The notes beneath the pieces are model-generated. The model was not told where the DNA came from, searched no databases, and saw only the letters and a list, made by a program, of their open reading frames with translations. Shown in pieces: positions 10,465-20,934 of a stretch of 64,000 nt of DNA (the stretch's first letter is position 1; each line of letters begins with the position of its first letter). Position numbers and translations under genes: made by a program. The stretch comes from Jiangella mangrovi (GTDB taxonomy: Bacteria > Actinomycetota > Actinomycetes > Jiangellales > Jiangellaceae): contig NZ_JACHMM010000001.1 in the NCBI RefSeq assembly GCF_014204975.1, forward strand, positions 7,098,501 through 7,162,500, in the 5' to 3' direction.

Positions 10465-11679
10465 ATGGACGTCCCGGGCTGGGTGTGGGTCCCGACGGTG
10501 GCCGCGATCGTCGCGCTGCTGGCCTTCGACTACGTGTTCCACGTGCGCCGGGCCCACGTTCCGTCCCTGCGCGAGGCGGCGGTGTGGTCGGCGCTCTACG
10601 TCGGCATCGCGGTGGCGTTCGGCGTCGGCGTGCTGATCCTCGGCGGCACCACCATGGGCGCGGAGTACTTCGCCGGCTACATCACCGAGAAGGCGCTCTC
10701 GGTCGACAACCTGTTCGTGTTCCTGATCCTGCTGCACAGCTTCCGGGTGCCGCGGGAGTACCAGCAGAAGGCGCTGCTGTTCGGCATCACGTTCTCGCTG
10801 ATCGCCCGGACCGGCCTGATCTTCGTCGGTTCGGCGCTGATCAACACGTTCGCCTGGGTGTTCTACCTGTTCGGGATCGCCCTGCTGCTGACGGCGGGCA
10901 ACATGCTGAAGCCGAGTGGCGGCGAGCCGGACGAGGGCGAGAACATCGCCGTGCGCACGGCCCGGCGGTTCTTCCACACCAGCCCGTCCTTCGACGGCGG
11001 CCGGCTGTTCACCGAGCGCGGCGGGCGCCGCGTGATGACGCCGATGCTGCTGGTCATGGTGGCGCTGGCCGGCACCGACGTGCTGTTCGCGCTGGACTCG
11101 ATCCCGGCGATCTTCGGGCTCACGCAGAACGTCTACCTGGTCTTCACCGCCGTCGCGTTCTCGCTGCTCGGGCTGCGCCAGCTGTACTTCCTCATCGACG
11201 GCCTGCTGGACCGGCTGATCTACCTGTCCTACGGGCTGGCCGTGATCCTGGGATTCATCGGCGTCCGGCTCATCCTGCACGCGCTGCACGAGAACAACCT
11301 GCCGTTCGTCAACGACGGGCAGCCGGTCGAGGTGGCCGAACTCAGCACCGGGCTCTCGCTGGCGGTGATCGTGGTGGTCCTCGTGGTGACGGTGGTGGCG
11401 TCGCTGGTCAGCCGCACGGGCCGGGCGCAGACGGCGATCGCCAACGCCCGGCGGCACGCGACGGCCTACCTCGACTCGGAGTACACCGCCGACCCCGCCG
11501 AGCGGGAGCGGATCTTCCAGTGCCTCGTCGACGAGAAGGTCGAGATCGTGAAGCTCGGCCCGAAGTACAAGCAGATGGCCAGGGACGCCGAGGGGCTGCT
11601 CGACCTGGTGGAGCGAGCGCACGACAGCCACGAGGCGGCGGCCGCCCGCGGCGAGACCCCCGCCGGCGACCACCACTGA
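10465..11679 (+). CDS. TerC-family integral membrane protein
   Basis: 404 residues with eight or nine membrane helices. The paired TerC signatures are present: EKALSVDNLFVFL near residue 80 and GTDVLFALDSIPAIFG near residue 205, each placing acidic residues inside a helix. TerC proteins are linked to tellurite resistance and, more recently, to metal (Mn) handling during protein secretion. After the last helix is a soluble tail of about 90 residues with a charged DUF475-unlike helix. The ATG at 10465 follows TAGGGT (10451-10456), so a leaderless message is likely; a GTG at 10459 would add two residues. It is divergent from leuS and ends one base before the convergent VKOR gene. Confidence 0.87.
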   Translation: MDVPGWVWVPTVAAIVALLAFDYVFHVRRAHVPSLREAAVWSALYVGIAVAFGVGVLILGGTTMGAEYFAGYITEKALSVDNLFVFLILLHSFRVPREYQQKALLFGITFSLIARTGLIFVGSALINTFAWVFYLFGIALLLTAGNMLKPSGGEPDEGENIAVRTARRFFHTSPSFDGGRLFTERGGRRVMTPMLLVMVALAGTDVLFALDSIPAIFGLTQNVYLVFTAVAFSLLGLRQLYFLIDGLLDRLIYLSYGLAVILGFIGVRLILHALHENNLPFVNDGQPVEVAELSTGLSLAVIVVVLVVTVVASLVSRTGRAQTAIANARRHATAYLDSEYTADPAERERIFQCLVDEKVEIVKLGPKYKQMARDAEGLLDLVERAHDSHEAAAARGETPAGDHH

Positions 11680-11680
11680 C

Positions 11681-12316
11681 TCAGAAGACGAGGTACCAGC
11701 GGTCCCAGAACTCGATGGTGATGAGGATCGCGAGGATGAGGAACCAGACGGTGACGATGAGGCCGCGGCTCTCGACGACGGCCTTGCGCAGCCACGCGGG
11801 CGCCTTGAGGTGACCCTCGGAGAGGTTGTAGCCCGTCGTGTACACGAAGATCGGGATGGTGACGACCCACACGACCATGCAGTACGGGCACAGTGCGCCG
11901 ATGTAGTACGTGGTCTGGGTGAACAGCCAGGTGACGAAGACCGCGCCGCCCAGCGCGCCGGCGTTGAGGCCGAGCCAGAACCAGCGCGGCAGTGTGGCGC
12001 CCGTCAGCGCGACCACCCCGGCCGTGACGACGATGGGGAACGCCGCGACGCCGATGACGGGGTTGGGGAAGCCGAACAGCGACCCCTGCCAGCTGTCCAT
12101 GACCGCACCGCAGGTGAGCACGGGGTTGAAGCTGCACGACGGGGTGTGGTTCGGATCTTGGAGGACCCAGACGCGCTCGATGATGAGCATCGCCGAGGCG
12201 ACCGTGCCGATGGCCCCGCCGATGGCGAGCAGCCAGCCGAGGACCTTGATCGAGGCCCGCGTCTCAGGCAGCTCGAACTCGGCGTCCTCGAGGTGTTCCT
12301 TCTCCTGCACGGCCAT
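11681..12316 (-). CDS. Vitamin K epoxide reductase (VKOR) family thiol oxidoreductase
   Basis: 211 residues with five hydrophobic segments. The four redox cysteines are present: the loop pair in CSFNPVLTC near residues 61-69 and the CPYC active-site motif near residue 142. VKOR homologues reoxidise DsbA-like proteins and use quinone, supporting disulfide formation outside the cell in actinobacteria. No fused thioredoxin domain is present and no dsbA is adjacent. The ATG at 12316 has GGAGAAGGA-type purine-rich sequence inside the early coding region and no clear ribosome site upstream. The stop lies one base from the convergent TerC stop. Confidence 0.9.
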   Translation of the reverse strand: MAVQEKEHLEDAEFELPETRASIKVLGWLLAIGGAIGTVASAMLIIERVWVLQDPNHTPSCSFNPVLTCGAVMDSWQGSLFGFPNPVIGVAAFPIVVTAGVVALTGATLPRWFWLGLNAGALGGAVFVTWLFTQTTYYIGALCPYCMVVWVVTIPIFVYTTGYNLSEGHLKAPAWLRKAVVESRGLIVTVWFLILAILITIEFWDRWYLVF

Positions 12317-12437
12317 GAGTCACCCAGTGATGATCGTAGGTATCCGACGGACCATCAACGTACGCTACCCGCCTGGGGTGCCCGACGACAGATCACGAAT
12401 CGGTTCCGCACCACGGTGATATGCGAGGATTGCGGCA

Positions 12438-13169
12438 ATGCACTGGTCCGGGCGACATCGCTCCGGCGGCCCGCTGGCGGCCGCCGTCGTCGCCCTGGCC
12501 GCGCTCCTGGTGGTGCTGGCGCTGGCCTCCGGCCCGGTCGACGTGCAGGAGCCCGGCTGGCTCGGCGATGGTGGGGTCACGGGCGACGTCGTGCCGCTGG
12601 AGCCAGGGCCCACCGCATCGGCCGCGCCGACCGAGGAGCCGGTGCTCGACGACGGCGCTCCCGGCATCGACGTGCCCTGGCAGGTCGTCGTGCTGGCGGC
12701 CGTCGCCGCCGCCGTCTACCTCGTCTACTGCATCGTGCGCCGGGTGGTGCCGGACCTCCGGCTGCGAGCCGCCCGCCGCCGGACCCCGCTCGGCGGCCAC
12801 GTCGAGGCGCTGCCCGATCCGGTCGAGGACCTGCGCGACGGCGCCCGCTCGGCCGCGACGGCCCTCAGCGGGCCGGCGCCGGACGCCGCGGCCGCCGTCA
12901 TCGCCGCCTGGCTGGCGCTGGAGTCGGCGGCGGCCGGCAGCGGTGCGGCGCGCGGCCCGGCCCAGACGCCCACCGAGTTCACCGCCGCGCTGCTGCGCCG
13001 GCACCACGCCGACCCGGACGCCGTCGCGACCCTGCTGGGCCTCTACCACCGGGCCCGGTTCGCCGTCCGCCCCGATCTCGGCGCCCAGGACGTCGAGGCG
13101 GCCCGGCACGCACTGGAGACGCTGGTGGGGACGCTCGGATCGGCGAGCACGGTGGGAGGCGCCGGGTGA
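12438..13169 (+). CDS. DUF4129-domain membrane protein
   Basis: 243 residues: an N-terminal membrane helix (about 12-32), an acidic Pro-rich external stretch, a second helix (about 82-102) and a cytoplasmic C-terminal domain with TPTEFTAALLRRH near residue 183, the recognisable part of DUF4129. Such proteins are regularly encoded with MoxR ATPases and DUF58 proteins, as here. The role is not known; an assembly or chaperone function together with MoxR is proposed for the cluster. The stop overlaps the next start (GTGA). Confidence 0.8.
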   Translation: MHWSGRHRSGGPLAAAVVALAALLVVLALASGPVDVQEPGWLGDGGVTGDVVPLEPGPTASAAPTEEPVLDDGAPGIDVPWQVVVLAAVAAAVYLVYCIVRRVVPDLRLRAARRRTPLGGHVEALPDPVEDLRDGARSAATALSGPAPDAAAAVIAAWLALESAAAGSGAARGPAQTPTEFTAALLRRHHADPDAVATLLGLYHRARFAVRPDLGAQDVEAARHALETLVGTLGSASTVGGAG

Positions 13170-13647
13170 GCCGCGGGATGGTCGTCCGCGCCGTGCTGCT
13201 CGGCGCGGCCGCCGGGCTGTTGGCCTGGGCGTTCGGCGTCCAGGGCGTGCGGCCCGCGGTCATCGCCCTCTGCGTCGCGGCCGGGGTCGCGGCGACGCTC
13301 GGCATCCCGGCCGGCTGGTACGGCACCTGGCCGGACCGCCCGCACGCGCCGTCGGGCGGCGGCTCCGCCCAGGTCTGGCGGCTGGCGAACCGGCTGCGCC
13401 GCTACGAGAACGACTACGACCCCGCCCTGCAGCACCGGCTGCGCTCGCTCGCCGCGACCCGGCTGCGCCGCCTGGGCGCCGAGTGGGACGACCCGCGTGC
13501 GGTCCGGGCACTCGGCGCCGACGTGCACGCGGCGCTGTCGGAGGGGACGCTGCGCCCGAGCCTGCGCGACGCCGACGCCGTCGTCACCGCCATCGAACGA
13601 CTCGACCAGCACCGCACGCTCGACCAGCCCGGCGAAGGAGCCCGCCC

Positions 13648-13651
<4 letters not shown>
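13166..13651 (+). CDS. Membrane protein of the MoxR/DUF58 cluster
   Basis: 161 residues. Two membrane helices near residues 6-24 and 28-48 precede a cytoplasmic region of charged helices containing WRLANRLRRYENDYDPALQHRL. I do not recognise a named domain. The GTG start overlaps the DUF4129 stop by four bases, and its stop overlaps the moxR ATG by four bases, so it must be made together with them. Proteins of this size and topology are usually found between DUF4129 and MoxR genes in actinobacteria, which supports it being real. Confidence 0.8.
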
Positions 13652-14625
<974 letters not shown>

Positions 14626-14638
14626 CCGGGGACGCCCG

Positions 14639-15979
14639 ATGATCCGCGAGTACCGCTGGCGGGCCAGCCCGGCCCTGGCGCGGTCGCTGCTGCTGCCGGC
14701 GCTGCTGGCCGCTACGGGCGTGACGCTCGGCCGCGCCGACCTGGTGCTGCTGGGCGTCCCGCTGGTCGCCGGCACCGCGCTGGCGCTGGGCGGGACGGCC
14801 GGACGCCGGGGCCGCCGCCCGCCGCCGGACGTGCGCGCCACCGGCCCGCGGGTCATGGACGTCGGGCTGCCGGCGGCGGTCGCCGTCGTCGTCGGGCCGT
14901 CCGACGCCCAGCTGGTCACGACGGTCCTCGCCGCGGCCGAGACCGGGGCCGAGGCGCACACCGTCACCGTCGCCGCCCCCGAATCCGCCGAGCGGCAGCT
15001 GGTGACCGAGGTGACGTCGGCGCTGTGGGGCTCCCAGCTGCTGGCCCGGCCGGACCACCTCGCGGCCGCCGCCGACGGCCTGCTCGTGGCCGGCCCGGTG
15101 CCGGGGACGGCGACGACGGCGCAAGTGCTGCCCGGGGTCGCCGCCGCGTTGCCGCCCGGGGCACTGCCGCCGCGGCCGGCCGGCATGGTCGGCGCACACC
15201 GGACCCGCCGTCCCGGCGAGGGCACCGAGCTGCACGACGTGTCGCCGTTCCAGCCCGGCGACCGGCTGCGGCGCATCGACTGGCGGGTGACGGCGCGGCA
15301 GGCCGGCCCGCGCGAGACGCTCTTCGCCCGGCACACGCTGGTCGATGCCGACGCCGACGTCGTGTGCTGCCTGGACAACCGGTTCGACCTGGGTGCCGAC
15401 GTCGCGACCTGGCTCGAGGTCGCCGCGACGCACGAGGGCGACCACGCGCCGGCCCGCAGCAGCATCGACATCGCCGTCGACACCGTCGCGTCGGTCGCGG
15501 CCGCCTACATCGAGCACGGCGACCGCGTCGGCGTCCTCGACCTCGCCCGCCCCCTCGACCCCGTCCACCTCGGCAGCGGCCGACGGCACCTGCTGCGGCT
15601 GCGCACGCACCTGGCCCGGCACACCCGGCGGCCCGGCTCCGGCGACGCGCTGCCGGCGCCACGGCACGCGCCGCCGCTGCCGCCCGGCGCGATCGTGGTG
15701 GTCACCTCGGTCTTCCTCGACGACGCGCCCGGCACGCTCGCCGTCACCTGGCGGCGGCGCGGGCACCCGGTGCTCGTGGTGGACGTGCTGCCGTCCCCGC
15801 TGTCGGTCGACGGCGTCGACGCCGCGACGGCGCTGGCCGCCCGGCTGGTGCTGGCGGAGCGGCAGGAGCGGATCCGCGCCCTCGAGGCGGCCGGCGTTCC
15901 GGTCAGCGCGGCCGACCCGGCAGCACTGGCGCTCAGCCTCGCCCGGCTGCGCCGCCACGCCCGCGGAGTCCGCCGATGA
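14639..15979 (+). CDS. DUF58-domain protein
   Basis: 446 residues. Two hydrophobic segments lie near residues 12-50, then an Ig-like domain, then the DUF58 signature DVSPFQPGDRLRRIDWRVTARQ near residues 200-220, followed by a VWA-like fold (DVVCCLDNRF). DUF58 proteins are the normal partners of MoxR ATPases; their biochemical role is undefined. It starts 13 bases after the moxR stop and ends overlapping the next start (ATGA). The VWA-like part has DNRFD rather than the classical DxSxS, so metal binding there is doubtful. Confidence 0.9.
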   Translation: MIREYRWRASPALARSLLLPALLAATGVTLGRADLVLLGVPLVAGTALALGGTAGRRGRRPPPDVRATGPRVMDVGLPAAVAVVVGPSDAQLVTTVLAAAETGAEAHTVTVAAPESAERQLVTEVTSALWGSQLLARPDHLAAAADGLLVAGPVPGTATTAQVLPGVAAALPPGALPPRPAGMVGAHRTRRPGEGTELHDVSPFQPGDRLRRIDWRVTARQAGPRETLFARHTLVDADADVVCCLDNRFDLGADVATWLEVAATHEGDHAPARSSIDIAVDTVASVAAAYIEHGDRVGVLDLARPLDPVHLGSGRRHLLRLRTHLARHTRRPGSGDALPAPRHAPPLPPGAIVVVTSVFLDDAPGTLAVTWRRRGHPVLVVDVLPSPLSVDGVDAATALAARLVLAERQERIRALEAAGVPVSAADPAALALSLARLRRHARGVRR

Positions 15980-16398
15980 CGGCGCCGGCCGGAGCCATGG
16001 GCGCGGTGCTGCCCGGGTGGACGCTGCGGGTGGCGCTGGGCGCGTCGGTGCTGGTGACCGTGCTGGCCGTGGCGGGCTGGACCTCGGTGTCGCCGTTCGC
16101 GCTGGCGCTGGCCGTCCTCGTCGGCGGCGTGGCGGTGGCGCTGCCGGTCTCGCACATGGCGACGGCGTTCCTGGCGCTCTGCGGGCTGTGCGGCCTGGCC
16201 GCCGACGGCGCGATCACCGGCTGGCTGAGCCTCGCCGTGCTGGGCGCGCACGCCACCCACGTCACCGCCGCTTTGGCCGCCGTCGTGCCCGCCGGGGCGC
16301 CGGTCGAACGGGGCGCGCTACGGCCATCGCTGGAACGGTTCATCCTCGCCCAGGCGGCCGGTCAGCTGGTCGTCCTGCTCGCCTGGGCCCTCACCTGA
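15976..16398 (+). CDS. Small membrane protein ending the MoxR/DUF58 cluster
   Basis: 140 residues with about four hydrophobic segments (LRVALGASVLVTVLAVAGW, FALALAVLVGGVAVALPV and two more). No named domain was recognised. The ATG overlaps the DUF58 stop by four bases, so it belongs to the same five-gene unit. It converges with the aminotransferase gene on the minus strand, 18 bases away. Confidence 0.72.
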   Translation: MTAPAGAMGAVLPGWTLRVALGASVLVTVLAVAGWTSVSPFALALAVLVGGVAVALPVSHMATAFLALCGLCGLAADGAITGWLSLAVLGAHATHVTAALAAVVPAGAPVERGALRPSLERFILAQAAGQLVVLLAWALT

Positions 16399-16416
16399 GC
16401 GGTCTGGGTTGGGCCG

Positions 16417-18144
16417 TCAGGGGCGGGCGCAGCGGTCGTCGACGAGGACCTCGACCGACGGGTCGGCGGCGACGACGCAGGACGGCGGCAGGGTGAACCA
16501 GCGCAGCGCCTCGAAGTCGGCCGACAACCCCGTCGGGCCGTCCTCGACGACGTCCGGCCGGGCGGACAGGACGGCCCGCGCGTCGGACAGGTGCGCCGCC
16601 AGCGCGTCCTCGCCCATCCGCTCGTGCCGCTCCGCCTCCACAAGGGAGCCGGCGTCGTCGTAACGCAGCCCGGTCAGCCGGACCGGCGGGCGCGACGTGC
16701 CCTCGCGGTGCCGCCACAGCCCGGTGTGCGGGTCGAACCCGTAGTCGGGCAGCAGGCGGTACCCGTCGCGGGCGATGAGCGAGACCGCGTCGACCAGGTA
16801 GTCGCGGACGGTGTCGGAGATGAAGTAGTTGAAGTTCAGCCGGGTCCAACCGGGCTTGATGCCCTCGCAGCCGACGCCCACCACGTCGCGGAAACCGCGG
16901 GACTCGACCGGGCCGACGGACAGCAGCCGGTGGCCGTACGGGCCGGCGCAGGAGCAGCCGCCGCGGGCCTGGATGCCGAAGAGGTCGTTGAGCAGCGCGA
17001 CGACGAAGTTGTGGTGCAGGAACCGGTCGCCGTGGCGGATGCGGAACGACACGATGGACAGCCGCGCGACGTCGGGGTTGCCGAGCACGTCGACCTGCGG
17101 GACCTCGCTCCACCGCTGCAGCGCGTGCCGCCAGAGCGCCTCCTCGCGCTCCTGGATGAGGTCGGTGCCGACGGCGTCCTTGAGGCCGAACACCAGGCCG
17201 GCGCGGATCGACTCGACGATGGCCGGGGTGCCGCCCTCTTCGCGGGCGACGGGGTCGTCGAGGTAGCGGTGCTCGTCGGGGCTGACGAACTCGACGGTGC
17301 CGCCGCCGGGAACCGTCGGGACCTGGTTCTGCACCAGCGCGCGGTCGACGACCAGGACGCCGGGGGTCTGCGGGCCGCCCACGAACTTGTGCGGCGACAC
17401 GAAGATCGCGTCCTTGTGGTCACCGGCGCCGGACGCGCTCTCGGCCATGCGGATCGGGACGTAGGGCGCGGCGGCGGCGTAGTCCCAGAACGACAGCGCG
17501 CCGTGCTCGTGCAACAGCGCCGCGATGCGGTCGGTGTTGGTCAGCACGCCGGTGACGTTGGACGCGGCGGAGAAGCTGCCGATGCGCACCGGCCGGTCGG
17601 CGTAGGCGCGCAGCAGCTGGTCCAGCTGCGCGAGGTCGATGTGGCCGTCGGCGTCGGTGTCGACGGCGACGACGTCGGCGATGGTCTCGCGCCAGGGCAA
17701 CTCATTGGAGTGGTGCTCGTACGGCCCGACGAACACCACCGGCCGGTTGGCGGGGACGTCGTACACGACGCCGTGCCGCTTGGCCGCACCGGCGGGCAGG
17801 CGCAGCTCGAGGATGCCGATGAGCTTGTTGACGGCGGACGTGGCGCCGGAGCCGGTGAACACGACGAGGTGGTCGTCGGTGCCGCCCACCGACGACCGGA
17901 TGGTGCGCCGGGCGTCCTCGCGCAGCAGCGTCGTCTGCAGCCCGGTGCCGGAGCTCTCGGTGTGGGTGTTGGCGTAGAGCGGCAGCACCTGCTCGCGGAC
18001 GAAGTCCTCGATGAAGTCCAGCGACCGCCCCGACGCGGTGTAGTCGGCGTAGGTCATGCGGCGGGCGCCGTACGGCCCGTGCAGGACCTCGCCCTCGCCG
18101 ATGATGCCGCTGCGGATCCGCTCGATCAGCGACGTCGCGACCAT
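16417..18144 (-). CDS. Class V aminotransferase-fold PLP enzyme (cysteine desulfurase/selenocysteine lyase-like)
   Basis: 575 residues, longer than typical desulfurases (about 400). The PLP lysine lies in FVSPHKFVGGPQTPG near residue 240, the Asp that contacts the pyridine nitrogen in WDYAAAAPY, and the Cys loop is GGCSCAGPYGHRL near residue 405. The C-terminal extension of roughly 130 residues (from GFDPHTGLWRHREG) is not part of the core fold. The reaction cannot be fixed: sulfur transfer from cysteine, or another beta-elimination or transamination. The ATG at 18144 follows GAGAGGGGGAC by a few bases; a longer frame upstream adds unlikely Cys-rich sequence. Divergent from phoX copy 1. No Fe-S assembly genes are adjacent. 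Confidence 0.82.
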   Translation of the reverse strand: MVATSLIERIRSGIIGEGEVLHGPYGARRMTYADYTASGRSLDFIEDFVREQVLPLYANTHTESSGTGLQTTLLREDARRTIRSSVGGTDDHLVVFTGSGATSAVNKLIGILELRLPAGAAKRHGVVYDVPANRPVVFVGPYEHHSNELPWRETIADVVAVDTDADGHIDLAQLDQLLRAYADRPVRIGSFSAASNVTGVLTNTDRIAALLHEHGALSFWDYAAAAPYVPIRMAESASGAGDHKDAIFVSPHKFVGGPQTPGVLVVDRALVQNQVPTVPGGGTVEFVSPDEHRYLDDPVAREEGGTPAIVESIRAGLVFGLKDAVGTDLIQEREEALWRHALQRWSEVPQVDVLGNPDVARLSIVSFRIRHGDRFLHHNFVVALLNDLFGIQARGGCSCAGPYGHRLLSVGPVESRGFRDVVGVGCEGIKPGWTRLNFNYFISDTVRDYLVDAVSLIARDGYRLLPDYGFDPHTGLWRHREGTSRPPVRLTGLRYDDAGSLVEAERHERMGEDALAAHLSDARAVLSARPDVVEDGPTGLSADFEALRWFTLPPSCVVAADPSVEVLVDDRCARP

Positions 18145-18210
18145 CAGGTCCCCCTCTCCCCGTCGGTCCAGCATGCACCCTCGGGACCCCGCCTGGCACC
18201 CGAGAAAGCC

Positions 18211-18239
18211 TTGACACACGTTTCGTGACTTTTTGGTAG
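18211..18239 (+). promoter_or_regulatory. Possible promoter of phoX copy 1
   Basis: TTGACA (18211-18216) is a consensus -35; at 17 bases spacing the -10 would be TGGTAG, which is poor. The short palindrome CACGTTTCGTG (18217-18227) lies between. Further down, GTTTACCTACG (18253-18263) resembles a PHO-box 11-mer but no clean second unit follows it. The 160-base gap between the divergent genes has no other marked signal. Confidence 0.3.
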
Positions 18240-18304
18240 CCAACGGGTGAATGTTTACCTACGCTGTGACACCACGTTCGCGCCTCCGGCGGAGGGAGTC
18301 ACCG

Positions 18305-20440
18305 ATGCCCGACCACGACGAGGGCCCCGCCCGGCGGAGGCTGCTCCCGCTGCTCGACGGGAATCGCGGCGGTCGCAGCGCCATGACGTGCCGGTACCGC
18401 TGCGCCGACGCCTGCGCCCACGAGCCGCCCAACACCAGCGACAACGCCTACTTCGGCGACGTGGTCGAGGCCGCCGTCAGCCGCCGGGGCCTGCTCCGCG
18501 GCGGGGCCGCGGCTGCCGCCGTCGTCGTCGGAGGCGGTGCCGCGAGCACCCTGACCGGTGGCACGTTCGCCGCCGCGTCCGAGGACGGCGCCCGGCCGCC
18601 CAGTGGGCCCAGGCCGGACCACCCGGACGGCCCCGAGTACGGCCGCCCGGTCGGCTTCCGCCCCGTCGGCGACAACACGATCGACGCCGTCGTCGTCCCC
18701 AACGGCTACGACTGGTCGGTGACCATCGCGTGGGGCGAGCCGGTGCTGCGCGGCGCGCCGGAGTTCGACTTCGACGGCCAGACCGCGGCCGCCCAGCGCG
18801 AGCAGTTCGGCTACAACTGCGACTTCGTGGCCGTCTACCCGCTGGACCGCCGGTCCGGCCGCGCCCTGCTCTGGGTGAACCACGAGTACACCAACGAGGA
18901 GCTGATGTTCCGCGGCTGGACCGGCGCGGCCGGCGCCACCGTCGAGCAGCTGCGCATCGCGATGGCCGCGCACGGCGGGTCGATCGTCGAGATCGAGCGG
19001 GTCGGCGACACCGGCGAGTGGCGGCCGGCCGGCGGCGGGCGGCGGCACAACCGGCGCATTCACGCCGGCACCCGGTTCCGGGTCACCGGCCCGGCGGCGG
19101 GCAGTGCGCTGCTGCGCACCGGGGCCGACCCGTCCGGCACCGAGGTGCTCGGCATGCTGAACAACTGCGCCGGCGGCACCACGCCGTGGGGCACCGTCCT
19201 GACCGGCGAGGAGAACGTCAACCAGTACTTCGGCGCGTCCGCCGACGTCACCGACCCGGTCGTCGCGGCCCGCTACGCCCGCTACGGCATCCGCACCACC
19301 GCCGGCACCGAGCGCGCCTGGGAGCGGGCCGACGCGCGCTTCGACGTCGCGCGCGAGCCGAACGAGCCGAACCGCTTCGGCTGGGTCTGCCAGATCGACC
19401 CGTACGACCCGCGCTCGACACCGCAGAAGCTCACAGCCCTCGGCCGGTTCAAGCACGAGGGCGCGACGACGGCGCTGACGGCGGACGGCCGGGTCGCCGT
19501 CTACATGGGCGACGACGAGCGGTTCGAGTACGTGTACAAGTTCGTGTCGTCGGGGCGGTTCCGCTCCGGCCGGGGTGATCGCGACCGGCGGCACAACCTG
19601 GCCCTGCTCGAGGACGGCGACCTCTACGTCGCGCGGTTCACCGGCGACAGCCCGGCCGCTGAGATCGACGGCTCCGGCCGGCTGCCGTCGGACGGCCTGT
19701 TCGACGGCACCGGCCAGTGGCTGCCGCTGGTCGTCGACGGCGAGAGCGCGGTCGACGGCATGACGGTCGAGGAGGTGCTGGTGCTCACCCGGCTGGCCGC
19801 CGACCGCGCCGGTGCCACCAAGATGGACCGCCCCGAGGACGTCGAGCCGCACCCCGTCACCGGCACCGTGTACATGGCCCTGACCAACAACGACCGCCGC
19901 ACCCCCGCCCAGGCCGAGGAGGCCAACCCCCGCGCCACCAACCGGTGGGGCCACGTCCTCGCCCTGGACGAGGCCGGCGGCGACGCGGCGGCTGTGACGT
20001 TCACCTGGTCGCTCGTGCTGGTCGCCGGCGACCCCGACGACCCGTCGACCTACTACGCCGGCTTCGACAAGTCGCAGGTCAGCATGATCAGCTGCCCCGA
20101 CAACGTCGCGTTCGACCCGTCCGGCCGGCTCTGGCTCGCCACCGACGGCATGCCCGGTTCCGTCGGCGTCAACGACGGCATGTTCGTCCTGCCCCTCGAC
20201 GGCGACGACGCCGGCCACCTGCGCCGCTTCGCGTCGGTCCCGGTGGGCGCCGAGTGCTGCGGCCCCTGCATCACGGAGGACGGGCGGACCGCACTGATCG
20301 CCGTCCAGCACCCCGGCGAGGAGGACGGCGCCTCCCCCGACGCGCCCGCCTCGACCTTCCCCTACGGCGACCAGCCGCGGCCGTCCGTCGTCACGATCTG
20401 GCGGACGAGTCCCACAGGGGGACCGTTCATCGGCGACTGA
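18305..20440 (+). CDS. PhoX-type alkaline phosphatase (DUF839), copy 1
   Basis: 711 residues. After a cytoplasmic N-terminus that includes the conserved CRYRCADAC, a twin-arginine signal SRRGLLRGG followed by a hydrophobic run lies near residues 60-85, so Tat export is expected. The mature part carries PhoX-family blocks such as LLWVNHEYTNEELMF, NNCAGGTTPWGTVLTGEEN, MGDDERFEYVYKF, KMDRPEDVE and AECCGPC. PhoX enzymes hydrolyse phosphomonoesters using an Fe3+/Ca2+ cofactor. The ATG at 18305 follows GGAGGGAGTC by a good distance; an earlier ATG at 18251 is in the promoter region. A paralogue of exactly equal length follows. Arginines use CGG freely, unlike that copy. Confidence 0.9.
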   Translation: MPDHDEGPARRRLLPLLDGNRGGRSAMTCRYRCADACAHEPPNTSDNAYFGDVVEAAVSRRGLLRGGAAAAAVVVGGGAASTLTGGTFAAASEDGARPPSGPRPDHPDGPEYGRPVGFRPVGDNTIDAVVVPNGYDWSVTIAWGEPVLRGAPEFDFDGQTAAAQREQFGYNCDFVAVYPLDRRSGRALLWVNHEYTNEELMFRGWTGAAGATVEQLRIAMAAHGGSIVEIERVGDTGEWRPAGGGRRHNRRIHAGTRFRVTGPAAGSALLRTGADPSGTEVLGMLNNCAGGTTPWGTVLTGEENVNQYFGASADVTDPVVAARYARYGIRTTAGTERAWERADARFDVAREPNEPNRFGWVCQIDPYDPRSTPQKLTALGRFKHEGATTALTADGRVAVYMGDDERFEYVYKFVSSGRFRSGRGDRDRRHNLALLEDGDLYVARFTGDSPAAEIDGSGRLPSDGLFDGTGQWLPLVVDGESAVDGMTVEEVLVLTRLAADRAGATKMDRPEDVEPHPVTGTVYMALTNNDRRTPAQAEEANPRATNRWGHVLALDEAGGDAAAVTFTWSLVLVAGDPDDPSTYYAGFDKSQVSMISCPDNVAFDPSGRLWLATDGMPGSVGVNDGMFVLPLDGDDAGHLRRFASVPVGAECCGPCITEDGRTALIAVQHPGEEDGASPDAPASTFPYGDQPRPSVVTIWRTSPTGGPFIGD

Positions 20441-20540
20441 TCCGTCCACCTGAGCCCCGGGGTGGGAGGGGCGGGGCCGGCGTCCCTCGTCCGCGGCGCC
20501 GGCCCTGTCCCGCCCGTCCCGTTCGCCGGGGGGTGGAGAG

Positions 20541-20785
20541 GCTCCCCGTCCCCCTGCTGCCCAGTGTCTTGGCCGCTATCAGGGGGACGGGGAGACCCTG
20601 GGCACGCCTCGCCCTCCTTCTGTGCCCGTTTCGTCCCGCTTTGGCAGGTTGCGGACAGCGATGATCATCAACGATCCGCTACATCACCACGATTACCCGA
20701 GCCCCAACACGATTGCAGGCGTGTTGAGGCTCGGGTAAGCGTGGTGGGCGGCCCAGAAAACGACCCCGAAATCTCACATCGTGGG
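20541..20785. repeat. Non-coding repeat block, copy 1 (between the two phoX genes)
   Basis: CTCCCCGTCCCCCTG (20542-20556) and its exact reverse complement (20580-20594) enclose 23 bases. Then follows TGCCCGTTTCGTC, then a run from GGACAGCGATGATCATCAA into a long hairpin and on to about 20785. The same ordered segments recur at 24080-24393 after the cupin gene. No coding frame is plausible in 20441-21058. The first palindrome, 100 bases after the phoX stop, may act as a terminator. Confidence 0.65.
20685..20746. repeat. Long hairpin inside repeat copy 1
   Basis: The arms 20685-20710 and 20721-20746 pair over 26 positions with two mismatches around a ten-base loop (GATTGCAGGC). The core is TTACCCGAGCC on one side and GGCTCGGGTAA on the other. 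Related but decayed copies are at 24303-24330 and 60397-60424. Confidence 0.7.
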
Positions 20786-20934
20786 ATGGTGCGGGCCCGC
20801 CGACCGCCCACCCGTCGCCAGACTCCCCCCGTCCCCCAACCCAGCCCCAGCGGTAACCATCAACCCGCGAAGCGGGCACGCCGCGACGCGCCGGTCATGG
20901 ACGATCACTCTCGGCAAACGTGCTGGTCAGAGGC